A stretch of 64,000 bases of DNA, taken from Tunturibacter gelidoferens. Lineage in GTDB: Bacteria; Acidobacteriota; Terriglobia; Terriglobales; Acidobacteriaceae. The notes under the pieces are model-generated. The model did not search any database. It was not told the DNA's origin and worked only from the letters and a program-made list of their open reading frames with translations. The translations under genes and the position numbers were made by a program. Position 1 is the first letter of the stretch. Each line of letters opens with the position of its first letter. The stretch is from the NCBI RefSeq assembly GCF_040358255.1, contig NZ_CP132938.1, positions 5,208,001 through 5,272,000 of the forward strand. The letters run 5' to 3'. This document shows positions 52,381 to 61,800 of this stretch, one piece after another.

Positions 52381-52582
52381 CTGAAAACCCCTCTGTCTGA
52401 AAACCCCCTCTGGCTGCGAAAAAGACAAATACAGGGATCTCCACTGCACAATGAACGATGAAACCGTTCGCGGTTCGCCGAGATGACGTGTCGTATGTGG
52501 CTTCCAGAGGCATTTAGACGGAGAAGCGCCGGCAAACCTGATGCCGGCGCTTCCTCGGGTGCTTCCCTGCTTGTGATGACGA

Positions 52583-53650
<1,068 letters not shown>

Positions 53651-53703
53651 GATATTTCTCTCCTGAAGAGTGAGTGAAAGGGAGGTCGATGTTTCAATTT
53701 GGG

Positions 53704-53731
53704 ATTCTAGCATTCAAAACGGGAAAAGCAA
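53704..53731 (-). promoter_or_regulatory. Candidate recA promoter
   Basis: On the minus strand, TTGCTT (53731-53726) and TAGAAT (53709-53704) are 16 bases apart. The start would fall near 53697, about 47 bases before the GTG. No LexA-type palindrome was recognised in it. Confidence 0.5.
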
Positions 53732-53773
53732 ATAAAAGGCGAATACAACTTAGAGGTGATTTTTGGAAGACCG

Positions 53774-53830
53774 TGTCCTGCCGGACGGGCCCACTACGCG
53801 TAGGGCGTAGTGGGCCCGTCCGGCAGGACA
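53774..53830. repeat. Perfect 25-bp inverted repeat upstream of recA
   Basis: 53774-53798 (TGTCCTGCCGGACGGGCCCA then CTACG) is the exact reverse complement of 53806-53830, with a 7-base loop CGTAGGG. It lies between the YXWGXW gene and the recA promoter, with no T tract on either side. Confidence 0.9.
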
Positions 53831-53852
53831 TATCCTCAGCTTTGATTACGTC

Positions 53853-54215
53853 CTAGTGGTGGTCATCGTGATGATCGTGGTGGTCGTCGTGATGATCGTC
53901 GTAGTGATGATCGCGATGGTCTTCGTGGTCCCAGTGTCCTTCGTGCATCTGCCATCCTTGCTCGTAGTGGTCGTAGTGCGGATGGCTCCAGTAGGCTCCG
54001 GCATAGGGCGGACGGTCCCATCGGCCGGGAACCCAGACGTAGCGACCGTCGTTGACTCCCCAGTAGCCATCAACCCAGGCATACCCGTCTCCGGGCATGG
54101 GTGGGCGTACTTCGTAACGCAACGGCGGAGGCGTTCTGCCGATGTAGATGCCGATCTGGCCAAACGAGGGCATTGTCAGGGTGACTGTGGTGACTGCAGC
54201 AAAAAGCCATTTCAT
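53853..54215 (-). CDS. YXWGXW-repeat protein with a His/Asp-rich tail
   Basis: A 120-residue exported protein (signal peptide FAAVTTVTLTMPSFG). Two aromatic repeats, GYAWVDGYWGVNDGRYVWVPGRW, belong to the YXWGXW family of envelope proteins. The last 40 or so residues contain 16 His and many Asp (HDDHHDHHDDHH at the end), so a metal-binding role is likely (inference). ATG 54215 starts the signal peptide. No partner gene adjoins; the gap to recA holds the 25-bp inverted repeat. Confidence 0.85.
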   Translation of the reverse strand: MKWLFAAVTTVTLTMPSFGQIGIYIGRTPPPLRYEVRPPMPGDGYAWVDGYWGVNDGRYVWVPGRWDRPPYAGAYWSHPHYDHYEQGWQMHEGHWDHEDHRDHHYDDHHDDHHDHHDDHH

Positions 54216-54427
54216 CTTCAAATTAAGTTCTCTCCGTTTCAGTTCCACGTTCGAGGGAACCCTATCTTCGTGGCGATGTCAATGACCCCAGCGGTGTCTT
54301 CCCCGATACGGGGTTCGGCTGTAAGAGGCCCCAGAGGTGAGGTTGGGTGCGTTTGGAAGCTGCCGCACGGGGCAGACACCTGCGCTTGAGGGAGGACTGT
54401 TCCGCGCCTGTTCCCTGGGCTGAGCGG

Positions 54428-56032
54428 TTATCTCCGCAGCAAGTCTACTGGCTCGTTGACGTCTTCGATGCGGAAGTATTGCGCGAGGGATGGGTGCTTT
54501 TTGGCGACTGCGCGGTACATCTCCCAGGCGACGCGGCGGTAGCTGAAGTGGCCTGCGACGCCGCTGCGGAGCTCGGAGATGTAGAGGGCTTCGGCGAAGT
54601 CCATCTTGAAGAGAGAGCGGCAGCGGGTGGCCAGAGGCAGGAGATACTGGGCGGATTGGGCGGCTTCGGGGATGTCGCTGTCGCGGAGGCTGCGGTAGGT
54701 GGCGTAGGTGACGGCGAGGGTTTCGCTGTAGAGGGTTTCGAGGCCGGCTTCGGCGAGGGTAGGTTGGCCGGGGCAGATGGGCTCGTCGTAGCCGTGGAGG
54801 TCGGTGTAGGGCTGGAGGAGCTGGACGCAGCGGCGGTGGCGGTGCATGTCGCGGAATCCACCGATGTCCATGAGGATGTCGAAGCGGAGGCTGTGGCCGG
54901 AGGAGAAGCTGCGGAGGAGCTCGTCGTGGCGGCCGCGATGTTTTGTGCCGAGGGAGATGATCTCGCCGCGCTGGTTGGCGCTGAGAGCGGCGACGCTGTG
55001 CCGGAGTTGCCGGTAGGGGTAGTGGCAATGTGGATAGAGGAGCGAGGTGGCGAGTTCGACCTCGAGGGGCTCGTCGCCGTCGAGGAGATCGACTACGGGT
55101 GAGGGGGCGATGGGCTGGCTGCCCATGAGGAACTTTGCGGCGTGGGCGAGTTCGCTGCGGGTTTCGCGCTGGTAATCGTTGGGGGTGGCGTATTTGACCA
55201 GCGTGGGCGCGGCTTTTACGGGGCGCAGGAAGGCTTCGTGGGCTCGCCGGGCGCAGTCGGCGTCGACGGAGGCGATCTCTTCGCAGAGAACCTCGCCGGC
55301 TGCGTGCTGGACGTTCCACGCGGCCTCGGAGGCGGCGTTGCGGAGCTTTTCGCCGAGCTGGCGGATCTCGGCGAAGTCGCTGGTCAGAAGGCGCGAGACC
55401 TGGGTTTCGAGGGTGCGGGCGTTGACGATCTGGCCGAGTGAGGTGTTGGTCGCGAGCGGGAGGAGATAGCGGGCGACGTCGAAGGCGCGGGCCTTGAGGG
55501 TGCGCTCGTAGGCGTCGGGCTTCATGGATTCGGGCTGCGGAATGGCGGCCTTGAGCGCGGTGAGCATGCCGGCGCTGACCTTGTCGTAGGTGGCGAAGAG
55601 GCGCTCGACGGCGGCGGTGAAGGTGGGGCTTTCGGCGGCGAGCGCGGGGGTGAACCAGCCGGAGAGGCGGAAGTTCTGGTAGCGGGTGGAGCGCTCCTGG
55701 CCGTCCCAGCGTGTCTCGTCGACGAGCTCGATGGCGGCGAGGAGGGAGAGGCGTTCGATGGCGAAGGGGATGTGGGCGAGGTCGGCGATGGAGCGATGGC
55801 CGTAAGCAAAGTAGAAGGTGTTGAGGAACTGCTCGGCGCGCTGGGAGCTGATCTCAGAGAGAGACTCCTTCATGGTGAGGGCGGAGCGGGAGTACTTGGC
55901 CATGGCGTAGGCGAGGACCTCGGGGTCGGCGCCGTGGATGGCGTAGACGTCGGTCTCGCTGGCCGGTGGGTGGGCGGCAGGGACGTTGGCGGGGGTAGAG
56001 GTCTGGATGTCTGTCTTCTGGTTCGCTGGCAT
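54428..56032 (-). CDS. thyX: Double-length FAD-dependent thymidylate synthase ThyX
   Basis: A 534-residue protein about twice the normal ThyX length. The N-terminal half shows FAYGHRSIADLAHIPFAIE and QERSTRYQNF, which keeps the end of the ThyX motif but has ETR where RHR should be. The C-terminal half shows FDILMDIGGFRDMHRHRRCVQLLQPYT, which keeps RHR but not the Ser-Arg-Tyr end. The two halves seem to be duplicated ThyX domains sharing one motif between them. It would make dTMP using FADH2 and methylenetetrahydrofolate. No thyA is in the window. The gene is alone on the minus strand. Confidence 0.82.
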   Translation of the reverse strand: MPANQKTDIQTSTPANVPAAHPPASETDVYAIHGADPEVLAYAMAKYSRSALTMKESLSEISSQRAEQFLNTFYFAYGHRSIADLAHIPFAIERLSLLAAIELVDETRWDGQERSTRYQNFRLSGWFTPALAAESPTFTAAVERLFATYDKVSAGMLTALKAAIPQPESMKPDAYERTLKARAFDVARYLLPLATNTSLGQIVNARTLETQVSRLLTSDFAEIRQLGEKLRNAASEAAWNVQHAAGEVLCEEIASVDADCARRAHEAFLRPVKAAPTLVKYATPNDYQRETRSELAHAAKFLMGSQPIAPSPVVDLLDGDEPLEVELATSLLYPHCHYPYRQLRHSVAALSANQRGEIISLGTKHRGRHDELLRSFSSGHSLRFDILMDIGGFRDMHRHRRCVQLLQPYTDLHGYDEPICPGQPTLAEAGLETLYSETLAVTYATYRSLRDSDIPEAAQSAQYLLPLATRCRSLFKMDFAEALYISELRSGVAGHFSYRRVAWEMYRAVAKKHPSLAQYFRIEDVNEPVDLLRR

Positions 56033-56094
56033 GGTGATGCTCAGGATACTTGATCCGGTGAAGCTGGTTTTCCGAAGGGTGTTTCCGAGACGGC

Positions 56095-56100
56095 TATGCT
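56095..56100 (+). promoter_or_regulatory. -10 box placing a start at the ATG of the DUF2071 gene
   Basis: TATGCT lies 6 bases before ATG 56107, so the transcript would be leaderless. There is no ribosome site between them. Confidence 0.35.
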
Positions 56101-56106
56101 GAGATC

Positions 56107-56895
56107 ATGGATGTTTTGAGCGCCGTCGAGCATCGACCCTATGCATTGCCTGCTGGCCGATGGCGCATGGGGCAGCGGTGGAACGACCTGCTGTTCGCGC
56201 ACTGGCCGATTGCGGTGGACGCGATGGCGCGGCTACTGCCTGATGAGCTCGAGGTGGATAGCTTCGACGGATGGGCGTGGGCGGGCGTGGTGCCGTTCTG
56301 GATGGACCAGGTGCGGACGCGGGCAGTGGGCGAGGGATGCGTCACGGTGCCGGGCACAGCTTCTTTTTGTGAGTTGAATCTGCGGACGTATGTGCGGTCG
56401 CGGAAGACCGGGCTGTGCGGGGTGTATTTTTTCTCGCTGGATGCGGCGAGTGCGCTGGCGGTTGTCGGGGCGCGGACGCTGTTTCACCTGCCGTATTTTC
56501 TGGCCGACATGCAGCGTGAGACCGCTGAGGATGGAACGATCGAGTACAGAAGCAGACGGCTGTTGACTGGGCGCAACGTTCGTTTTGAAGCGAGCTATCG
56601 CGGGCTGGGTGAGGTCGCGGGACCAAGTGTCTACGGCACGCTGGAACATTTTTTGACGGAGCGTTACTGTCTGTTTACGCCCCACGGCAGGAGGGTGCTG
56701 GTGGGGCATATTCATCATCTTCCCTGGCCGCTGGAACGGGCTGAGGCGGAGATTCGCGTGAATGAACTGCCTGCGGCGCATGGAATTACGCTGCCGGATT
56801 GTGCGCCGGTGTTGCACTTTGCGCGAGAGCTGCATGTTTATATCTGGTCGCTGCGTGAAGACGGTTCGCAGAATCAGCTGAACGGGTTCGTATAA
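56107..56895 (+). CDS. DUF2071 (YqjF-like) protein
   Basis: A 262-residue soluble protein of the DUF2071 family, recognised by WNDLLFAHWPI, LLPDELEVDSFDGWAWAGVVPFWM, ELNLRTYVR, GVYFFSLDA and the C-terminal HHLPWPLERAEAEI. The function is unknown, and the fold resembles acetoacetate decarboxylase. It ends 26 bases before fabG, so the two may be cotranscribed. It is divergent from thyX. Confidence 0.87.
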   Translation: MDVLSAVEHRPYALPAGRWRMGQRWNDLLFAHWPIAVDAMARLLPDELEVDSFDGWAWAGVVPFWMDQVRTRAVGEGCVTVPGTASFCELNLRTYVRSRKTGLCGVYFFSLDAASALAVVGARTLFHLPYFLADMQRETAEDGTIEYRSRRLLTGRNVRFEASYRGLGEVAGPSVYGTLEHFLTERYCLFTPHGRRVLVGHIHHLPWPLERAEAEIRVNELPAAHGITLPDCAPVLHFARELHVYIWSLREDGSQNQLNGFV

Positions 56896-56921
56896 TGGTG
56901 GGGTTTGATTCAAGGAGAGTT

Positions 56922-57668
56922 ATGAGCATTTCGGCAGGTCGTATCGCGTTGGTGACTGGGTCTTCGCAGGGGATTGGACGCGCCTGTGCGCTGGAGTTGG
57001 CGCGGGCGGGAGCGACGGTGGCGCTGGCGGCAAGAAATCTCGAGAAGCTGGGCGATGTAGCTGCAGAGATTGCGGCTGCCGGTGGAAAGGCGCATGCGTT
57101 TGCTCTGGATGTTTCGAGCGAAGAGTCGATAAAAGAATGCGCTAAAGCGGTGATCGCGCACTTTGGCTCGGTGAATATTCTGGTCAACAACGCCGGGATC
57201 ACACGAGACATCCTGGCGCTGCGGATGAAGCGGAAGGATTGGGACGATGTGCTGACGACGAACCTGACGGGCGCGTTCCTGATGACACAGGCGGTGATGT
57301 CGCAGATGGTGAAGAGCCGTTGGGGAAGGATCATCAACGTGACCTCGGTGGTGGGGCAGACGGGACAGGCGGGGCAGGCGAACTATGCGGCCTCGAAGGC
57401 CGGCCTAATTGGGCTGACCAAGTCGCTGGCCCGGGAGCTGGCGAGCCGGACGATTACCGTGAATGCGGTGGCGCCGGGATTCATCGAGACGGCGATGACG
57501 GAGGTCCTGACCACGGAGCAGAAGGCGATGAATGCACAGTTCATTCCGCTGGGACGAGTTGGAACCGACGTCGAGGTCGCGCATGCCGTTTCGTTTCTCG
57601 CATCGGAGGAGGCCAGCTATATCACCGGACACACGCTGGACGTCAACGGCGGGATGCACATGGGGTAA
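56922..57668 (+). CDS. fabG: 3-oxoacyl-ACP reductase
   Basis: A 248-residue short-chain dehydrogenase of fatty-acid elongation. The NADPH loop is VTGSSQGIGRA, then NNAGITRD and the Ser-Tyr-Lys site in NVTSVVGQTGQAGQANYAASKAG, with PGFIETAMTEVL following and GMHMG at the C-terminus as in FabG. AAGGAG lies 6 bases before ATG 56922. No other fab gene is near. Confidence 0.92.
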   Translation: MSISAGRIALVTGSSQGIGRACALELARAGATVALAARNLEKLGDVAAEIAAAGGKAHAFALDVSSEESIKECAKAVIAHFGSVNILVNNAGITRDILALRMKRKDWDDVLTTNLTGAFLMTQAVMSQMVKSRWGRIINVTSVVGQTGQAGQANYAASKAGLIGLTKSLARELASRTITVNAVAPGFIETAMTEVLTTEQKAMNAQFIPLGRVGTDVEVAHAVSFLASEEASYITGHTLDVNGGMHMG

Positions 57669-58084
57669 CTCTCTTTTGGGTACCACAAAGTAGAGGGTTC
57701 GTCGGCTATTTGCTGTAAAGTCTTTCTAGTAATCGATTTATGGTTCGATTTTCTTTTGAATCTCGAGGTCGATCTTTTGCACCCATCAGAGACCTTTGGG
57801 GTTGCCTCCCATAGACAATTATGGGGAGGAATTGAGAAACCAGGTTCCGAATCCTTGCAGCAGTTGTTGAAGCACGGAAGATCCAATCTGTTTGATTTGG
57901 CGTATCTCATTAGCCGCTGTGTGACTCATCTGCAAGAAGTTGTTCCTAATTTGTTAGAGGCAAGCCGGCCATAGAACCGGCAAGACGCATCACACGAACC
58001 AGACCACGAACAGACCAAGGTCTACCGCGCCGCAAAAGACGAATGTCCTCACAGTTTTAGCGATCTTCGGTTAACTACGTAACT
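57669..58084. other. Gene-poor region with one doubtful small frame
   Basis: A 72-codon frame from TTG 57756 to 57974 on the plus strand (contains LWGGIEKPGSESLQQLLKHG) is the only candidate. It lacks a ribosome site and known family, so I do not call it a gene. Just after it lies GCCGG-CCATAGAA-CCGGC, a 5-bp hairpin without T tract. The composition is AT-richer than the neighbours. Confidence 0.35.
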
Positions 58085-59239
58085 ATGCTGTCGACCAGCC
58101 ATGAAGCGAAGGACTTATTGGGCAATGATCTGGATGCCGCGCACTTTTTCGTTCTGCGCGGACGGGCTGCGATTCTGCGTATTCAGCCTGTCCTGGTCCG
58201 CCTGAGCGCGCTGTGCAAACAGACCGGAGCGATGGACTACCTGGAGTACTTCCTTACTGGAACCGACAATCTCAAGAAGATTCCCTACATGGTGTTGGTA
58301 GGAAAGCGGCGGGAGCTGGACCTTGCCGCACTGCGGGCAGAAGACCTGAAGGGCGCGGTACTGGTTTATGAGTACAAGGTGCTGGGGATGCCGTCGCGCG
58401 TCTTCACCACGAGCGACTTCAACGGCAGCAGAGCTGTGATTGCACTGCCTGCCGAGCGGACAAAGATCTCAGCCAGCGTGGGCCGCTACCTGATGACGAA
58501 CGGCGCCCAGGTTGTCATGCTCAGTTATGCTGGCGAAGGCGATGAGACATGGTCGGAGTGCTTCGACGGTTCGATTCCAGGAGACGAAAAGCGCCTGTGG
58601 ACCACCCAGACACGCGAGGTTGGAGCCACCATCGTGCTGGAGAAGACGGTCGATGCGACCCTGGCCGCCATGGGCAAACACACACGCCGAAACCTGAGGT
58701 ACTACCGCCGCAAGGCCGAAGCAGAGCTCGGCTGCACCTTTGAAGGCGACGTGAAGAGCATGCTGGGCAAAGCTCAGCTGATTGAATTGAACCGGGCCTC
58801 GACGCATCCCGTCTCCGAGGCCGTCCTCGAGAGGCGATACAGCACGATGAAGGCGCTGGACGGATTATTCTGCGTTGGCGTGAAGACGCCCGACGGCCAG
58901 TGGATCAGCTTGCTGGGTGGCAGGAGACATCATGGCATTTCGGAGATCGACTGGCAGATGAATCGCGGAGGCCTGGAGCGATACTCGGTTGGGACGGTGA
59001 TCCGGGCGTACCTGATCGAACACGAGATAGAGATCGGAACGGACAGGCTGTTCTTCGAAGGAGGGACGCCGCACTCGATGCGGCATGCATTCATCTCCGA
59101 GAAGGCGGTTGATATTGTGGTGGCGAAGCGGTCGCTGTTTGTCTCGCTGCTGCGCCGGGTGGCCCACTGGTCGCCGCCAAGAAATAACTTTCTGCTGCAG
59201 ACGCTGGTTGATCCTGCGTTGCGTTGGGAGTTGCACTAA
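58085..59239 (+). CDS. GNAT-type acyltransferase domain protein
   Basis: A 384-residue soluble protein of the BioF2/FemAB-like GNAT group (Acetyltransf_6). The central segment GKHTRRNLRYYRRKAEAEL and the later ISLLGGRRHHGISEIDWQMNRGGLERYSVGTVIRAYLIEHEIEIGTDRLFFEGG are the acyl-CoA-binding part of this fold. The substrate is unknown; relatives often act in polysaccharide or lipid modification. It is followed after 14 bp by a methyltransferase gene. Confidence 0.75.
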   Translation: MLSTSHEAKDLLGNDLDAAHFFVLRGRAAILRIQPVLVRLSALCKQTGAMDYLEYFLTGTDNLKKIPYMVLVGKRRELDLAALRAEDLKGAVLVYEYKVLGMPSRVFTTSDFNGSRAVIALPAERTKISASVGRYLMTNGAQVVMLSYAGEGDETWSECFDGSIPGDEKRLWTTQTREVGATIVLEKTVDATLAAMGKHTRRNLRYYRRKAEAELGCTFEGDVKSMLGKAQLIELNRASTHPVSEAVLERRYSTMKALDGLFCVGVKTPDGQWISLLGGRRHHGISEIDWQMNRGGLERYSVGTVIRAYLIEHEIEIGTDRLFFEGGTPHSMRHAFISEKAVDIVVAKRSLFVSLLRRVAHWSPPRNNFLLQTLVDPALRWELH

Positions 59240-59253
59240 GTTTCTACTCAGGA

Positions 59254-60093
59254 ATGAAGCCGGCGCGACTTCGTTTCGCAGAGACTCTGACGCAGACACG
59301 ATATCCAATGACGAGACTCAGCACAGCATGGTCGAAGCTGCGATGGTCGCTGGCTCAGCGGGGCCTCGCGGGGACGATGCGGACCGCGCTGGGGCGACTC
59401 CAGCCACAGGACGGCACAGCGGGTGTAGAGAAGCCGATGCTACATCCGTTCGACCAACGCCACGGCGTCGATACGAGCGGGCTGATCGGTGGCGGAGACC
59501 TGCGCTCGGGCCATAAAAACGATGTGTTCAATACCGCGTACTACGGCATGGCTCCTTCGCGGTTTCGGCGGGTGGTCGAAGATTGGATCTCCGACTCCGG
59601 ACACGCCGCGATCTCTCAGTACAGCTTCATCGATCTGGGGTGCGGGAAGGGGCGCGCAGTGATGATGGCGTCGGAGTTTTCGTTTCGGCAAGTGATCGGC
59701 GTGGAGCTCAACGCATCGCTGGCGAAGACTGCCAAGTCGAACGTGGTCGCGTGGACCGACGCTGGGCGGGCGGTGTGCCCGGTGCAGATTCTCTGTCAAG
59801 ACGCGACTGAGTTTTCGTTTCCGGAGGGGCCGTGCCTGCTTTATCTCTTCAATCCGTTTGCTGCTCCTGTGGTGAAGCGGCTGATCGAGCGGCTGGAGAC
59901 TGAATTTGCGGGCAGGCCGGGAGTGCTGGACGTCATCTACTTCAACCCCGAGGCTGGAGAGTTGCTGGAGGCTCATGCCGGCTTCAAACTTCTGTGGACC
60001 GGGACGGTGGAGATGTCGGACGAGGATGCGGCGGCGGACCACGTGGCCTCGCCGGAGGATCTATGCAGCGTGTACCGGTGGGTGGGAGTGTGA
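59254..60093 (+). CDS. SAM-dependent methyltransferase
   Basis: A 279-residue class I methyltransferase. Motif I is FIDLGCGKGRAVMMASEF (about 126-145), followed by an acidic residue at the end of strand 2 (VIGVELN). The later motif is CQDATEFSFPEGPCLLYLFNPF. ATG 59254 is chosen; ATG 59308 is possible and would remove a basic N-terminal stretch. The acceptor is unknown. It is cotranscribed with the GNAT gene. Confidence 0.82.
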   Translation: MKPARLRFAETLTQTRYPMTRLSTAWSKLRWSLAQRGLAGTMRTALGRLQPQDGTAGVEKPMLHPFDQRHGVDTSGLIGGGDLRSGHKNDVFNTAYYGMAPSRFRRVVEDWISDSGHAAISQYSFIDLGCGKGRAVMMASEFSFRQVIGVELNASLAKTAKSNVVAWTDAGRAVCPVQILCQDATEFSFPEGPCLLYLFNPFAAPVVKRLIERLETEFAGRPGVLDVIYFNPEAGELLEAHAGFKLLWTGTVEMSDEDAAADHVASPEDLCSVYRWVGV

Positions 60094-60280
60094 TTGACCT
60101 CTCCGCAAGCCCCATCCGCCGGGAGGCCGAGTTACTTTAAGACTAGTAACTGATCCTGTAATGTCTGGGCCGGTTCCAGACTCCCCCGGAGTTCAAGTAA
60201 GGCTTCAGGGTTTGGCTGGTAACTGCCTCTCGATGAACCTGGGATGGTACAGGAAACACCTGGGTCCCCAAAGATAGTCA

Positions 60281-60309
60281 TTGACCAACTCGTTGCGCCT
60301 GTTTACTTT
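60281..60309 (+). promoter_or_regulatory. Promoter of the XRE regulator, leaderless
   Basis: TTGACC (60281-60286) and TACTTT (60304-60309) with a 17-base spacer. The predicted start falls on or next to ATG 60317. The -35 overlaps an in-frame TTG codon, which argues against starting translation there. Confidence 0.5.
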
Positions 60310-60316
60310 GTGGCTA

Positions 60317-60730
60317 ATGGCTGACATGCAAACTATACCTGTTGATCTGGCGAACGAGTCGATTGAGGCTCTTTCCATCTCGATGAATATCGGTTCTACG
60401 ATTCGCGGATATCGGCTGCAAAAGGGAATGTCGCAAGGTGACATCGAGAAGCGGACCGGCCTGTTGCGCTGCTATCTCTCGCGAGTGGAGAACGGGCACA
60501 CGGTGCCGTCGCTCGAGACACTCCAGAAGATTGCGCGCGCGCTGGACCTGCAGCTCTCGGAGTTCTTTGCCGAAGAGACGATGGCCAAGGAGATGTCGGG
60601 GCTGAACCTGGGCGAAGAGGAGATCCGGTTTTTGACGCAGGTGCAACGGTACTCGGCACACCTGTCGGAGAGCGACCGGAGACTGCTGCTGGCCATGGTG
60701 AGAAAGTTCGCTCAGACGACTCTCAGCTAA
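60317..60730 (+). CDS. XRE-family HTH transcriptional regulator
   Basis: A 137-residue DNA-binding protein. The helix-turn-helix is in IGSTIRGYRLQKGMSQGDIEKRTGLLRCYLSRVENGHTVPSLETLQKIARALDLQLSEFF. The C-terminal part (LNLGEEEIRFLTQVQRYSAHLSESDRRLLLAMVRKFA) is a helical dimerisation-like segment. ATG 60317 is preferred because of the promoter placed just upstream; ATG 60326 is also possible. Its target is unknown; the GAF gene follows after 42 bp. Confidence 0.85.
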   Translation: MADMQTIPVDLANESIEALSISMNIGSTIRGYRLQKGMSQGDIEKRTGLLRCYLSRVENGHTVPSLETLQKIARALDLQLSEFFAEETMAKEMSGLNLGEEEIRFLTQVQRYSAHLSESDRRLLLAMVRKFAQTTLS

Positions 60731-60772
60731 GACGAACTTCGTCTCACTCTACTCAGACCGGAGGATCGACTG

Positions 60773-61246
60773 GTGCCGGATAGCGAACTTCTGCACAAGC
60801 TCAGGGACATCACTGCTGAAAACTCAGATCGCGCAACGCGGGCGAAACGAATTGCGGATGCAATTCGGAAGGAAGGATCCTGGCGTTGGGTGGGGATCTA
60901 TGATGTGGACTTCCAACGCGGACTGGTTGTAAATATCGCCTGGAGCGGGTACTCTGCGCCGTCGCACCCTGCGTTTCCTATTACGCAGGGACTCACCGCG
61001 AGAGCGATCGCTGGAATAAGAACGATCAACGCTGGAAATGTAGCGGATGATTCGGGCTACATGACCACGTTCGACAGCACGCGAGCGGAGATCATCGTCC
61101 CGGTTCTTGCCCACGGCCACGGCGATCGCGTCATCGGCACGCTGGATGTGGAGAGCGAACACCTGAACGCATTCGATCCAGACGCGCAGGCGCTGCTGGA
61201 AGAGTGTGCCCGCGTGCTCGAAGAGTTTTGGGCTGAGGCCAGATGA
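60773..61246 (+). CDS. GAF-domain protein
   Basis: A 157-residue protein consisting of one GAF domain (EGSWRWVGIYDVDFQRGLVVNIAWSG...GYMTTFDSTRAEIIVPVLAHGHGDRVIGTLDVESEHLNAFDPDAQALLEECARVLEEFW). It has the size of free-methionine-R-sulfoxide reductase (YebR), but its only Cys is near the C-terminus, so that catalysis is not supported. It may be a ligand sensor. The start is GTG 60773. It is followed by an intrinsic terminator 3 bases after the stop. Confidence 0.85.
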   Translation: MPDSELLHKLRDITAENSDRATRAKRIADAIRKEGSWRWVGIYDVDFQRGLVVNIAWSGYSAPSHPAFPITQGLTARAIAGIRTINAGNVADDSGYMTTFDSTRAEIIVPVLAHGHGDRVIGTLDVESEHLNAFDPDAQALLEECARVLEEFWAEAR

Positions 61247-61249
61247 TGG

Positions 61250-61267
61250 GGCTACGGTAGCCTTTTT
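61250..61267 (+). terminator. Intrinsic terminator after the GAF gene
   Basis: GGCTA-CGG-TAGCC stem-loop followed by five T, immediately after the GAF stop. Confidence 0.75.
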
Positions 61268-61800
61268 GTCTGGCACTAAGCCAATACCCATCGCCTTATT
61301 CTCTTCGGATCTACCTCAGTCCAAAAAAATGCGCTTTCGTGCGAACTCGGCTGCTCCGCCGGACGTAAGGCACTGTATCTCGAGAATGAGAGGATGCAGA
61401 CGTCACGTTCTATGCTCTCCAAAGGTAGCGCTGAGAACTCGTTGATCCACACTTCAGTACCTTCGGTGTCCCGACTCATCCTGAGAGGCATCGGACGATG
61501 GCAGCGAAGCTCAGATCGAGCGCTGTGTCGTTTTAGATTGACTTCAGAAATTTTCTGTGTAGGTTAGTCGTACCTCCAATTTTTTAAAGTTAGTAAAATC
61601 ATCGCGTTACGCGGGCCCTGGGCTCAATTAGTTCACGGTGAATCCCAAACTTCTCGTTATCCGCGAGGACCAGGACGGCCTATTTGGAAGCCGTTCAGCT
61701 CTTCGTTGAATTTCGTTGCCTGAGTAGTGCACTGCTCTATAAGCTGCAGTCTTCTTCTATACGCAAGAACCGCCTTTAGCCATGTGATCGAAAGAGGTTG
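61268..61800. other. Upstream region of the TonB receptor gene
   Basis: No gene is seen. A candidate promoter is TTGACT (61538-61543) with TAGGTT (61560-61565), spacer 16, giving a leader of about 230 bases before ATG 61801. The leader is long enough to hold regulatory RNA, but I recognise no riboswitch. Confidence 0.4.

Noticed and set aside
57756..57974. 72-codon frame after fabG
   Set aside because: It starts with TTG, has no ribosome site, and shows no recognisable family; kept only as a remark on the region.
60773..61246. Free methionine-R-sulfoxide reductase
   Set aside because: The GAF domain has the right size but lacks the catalytic cysteines, so only the domain is named.
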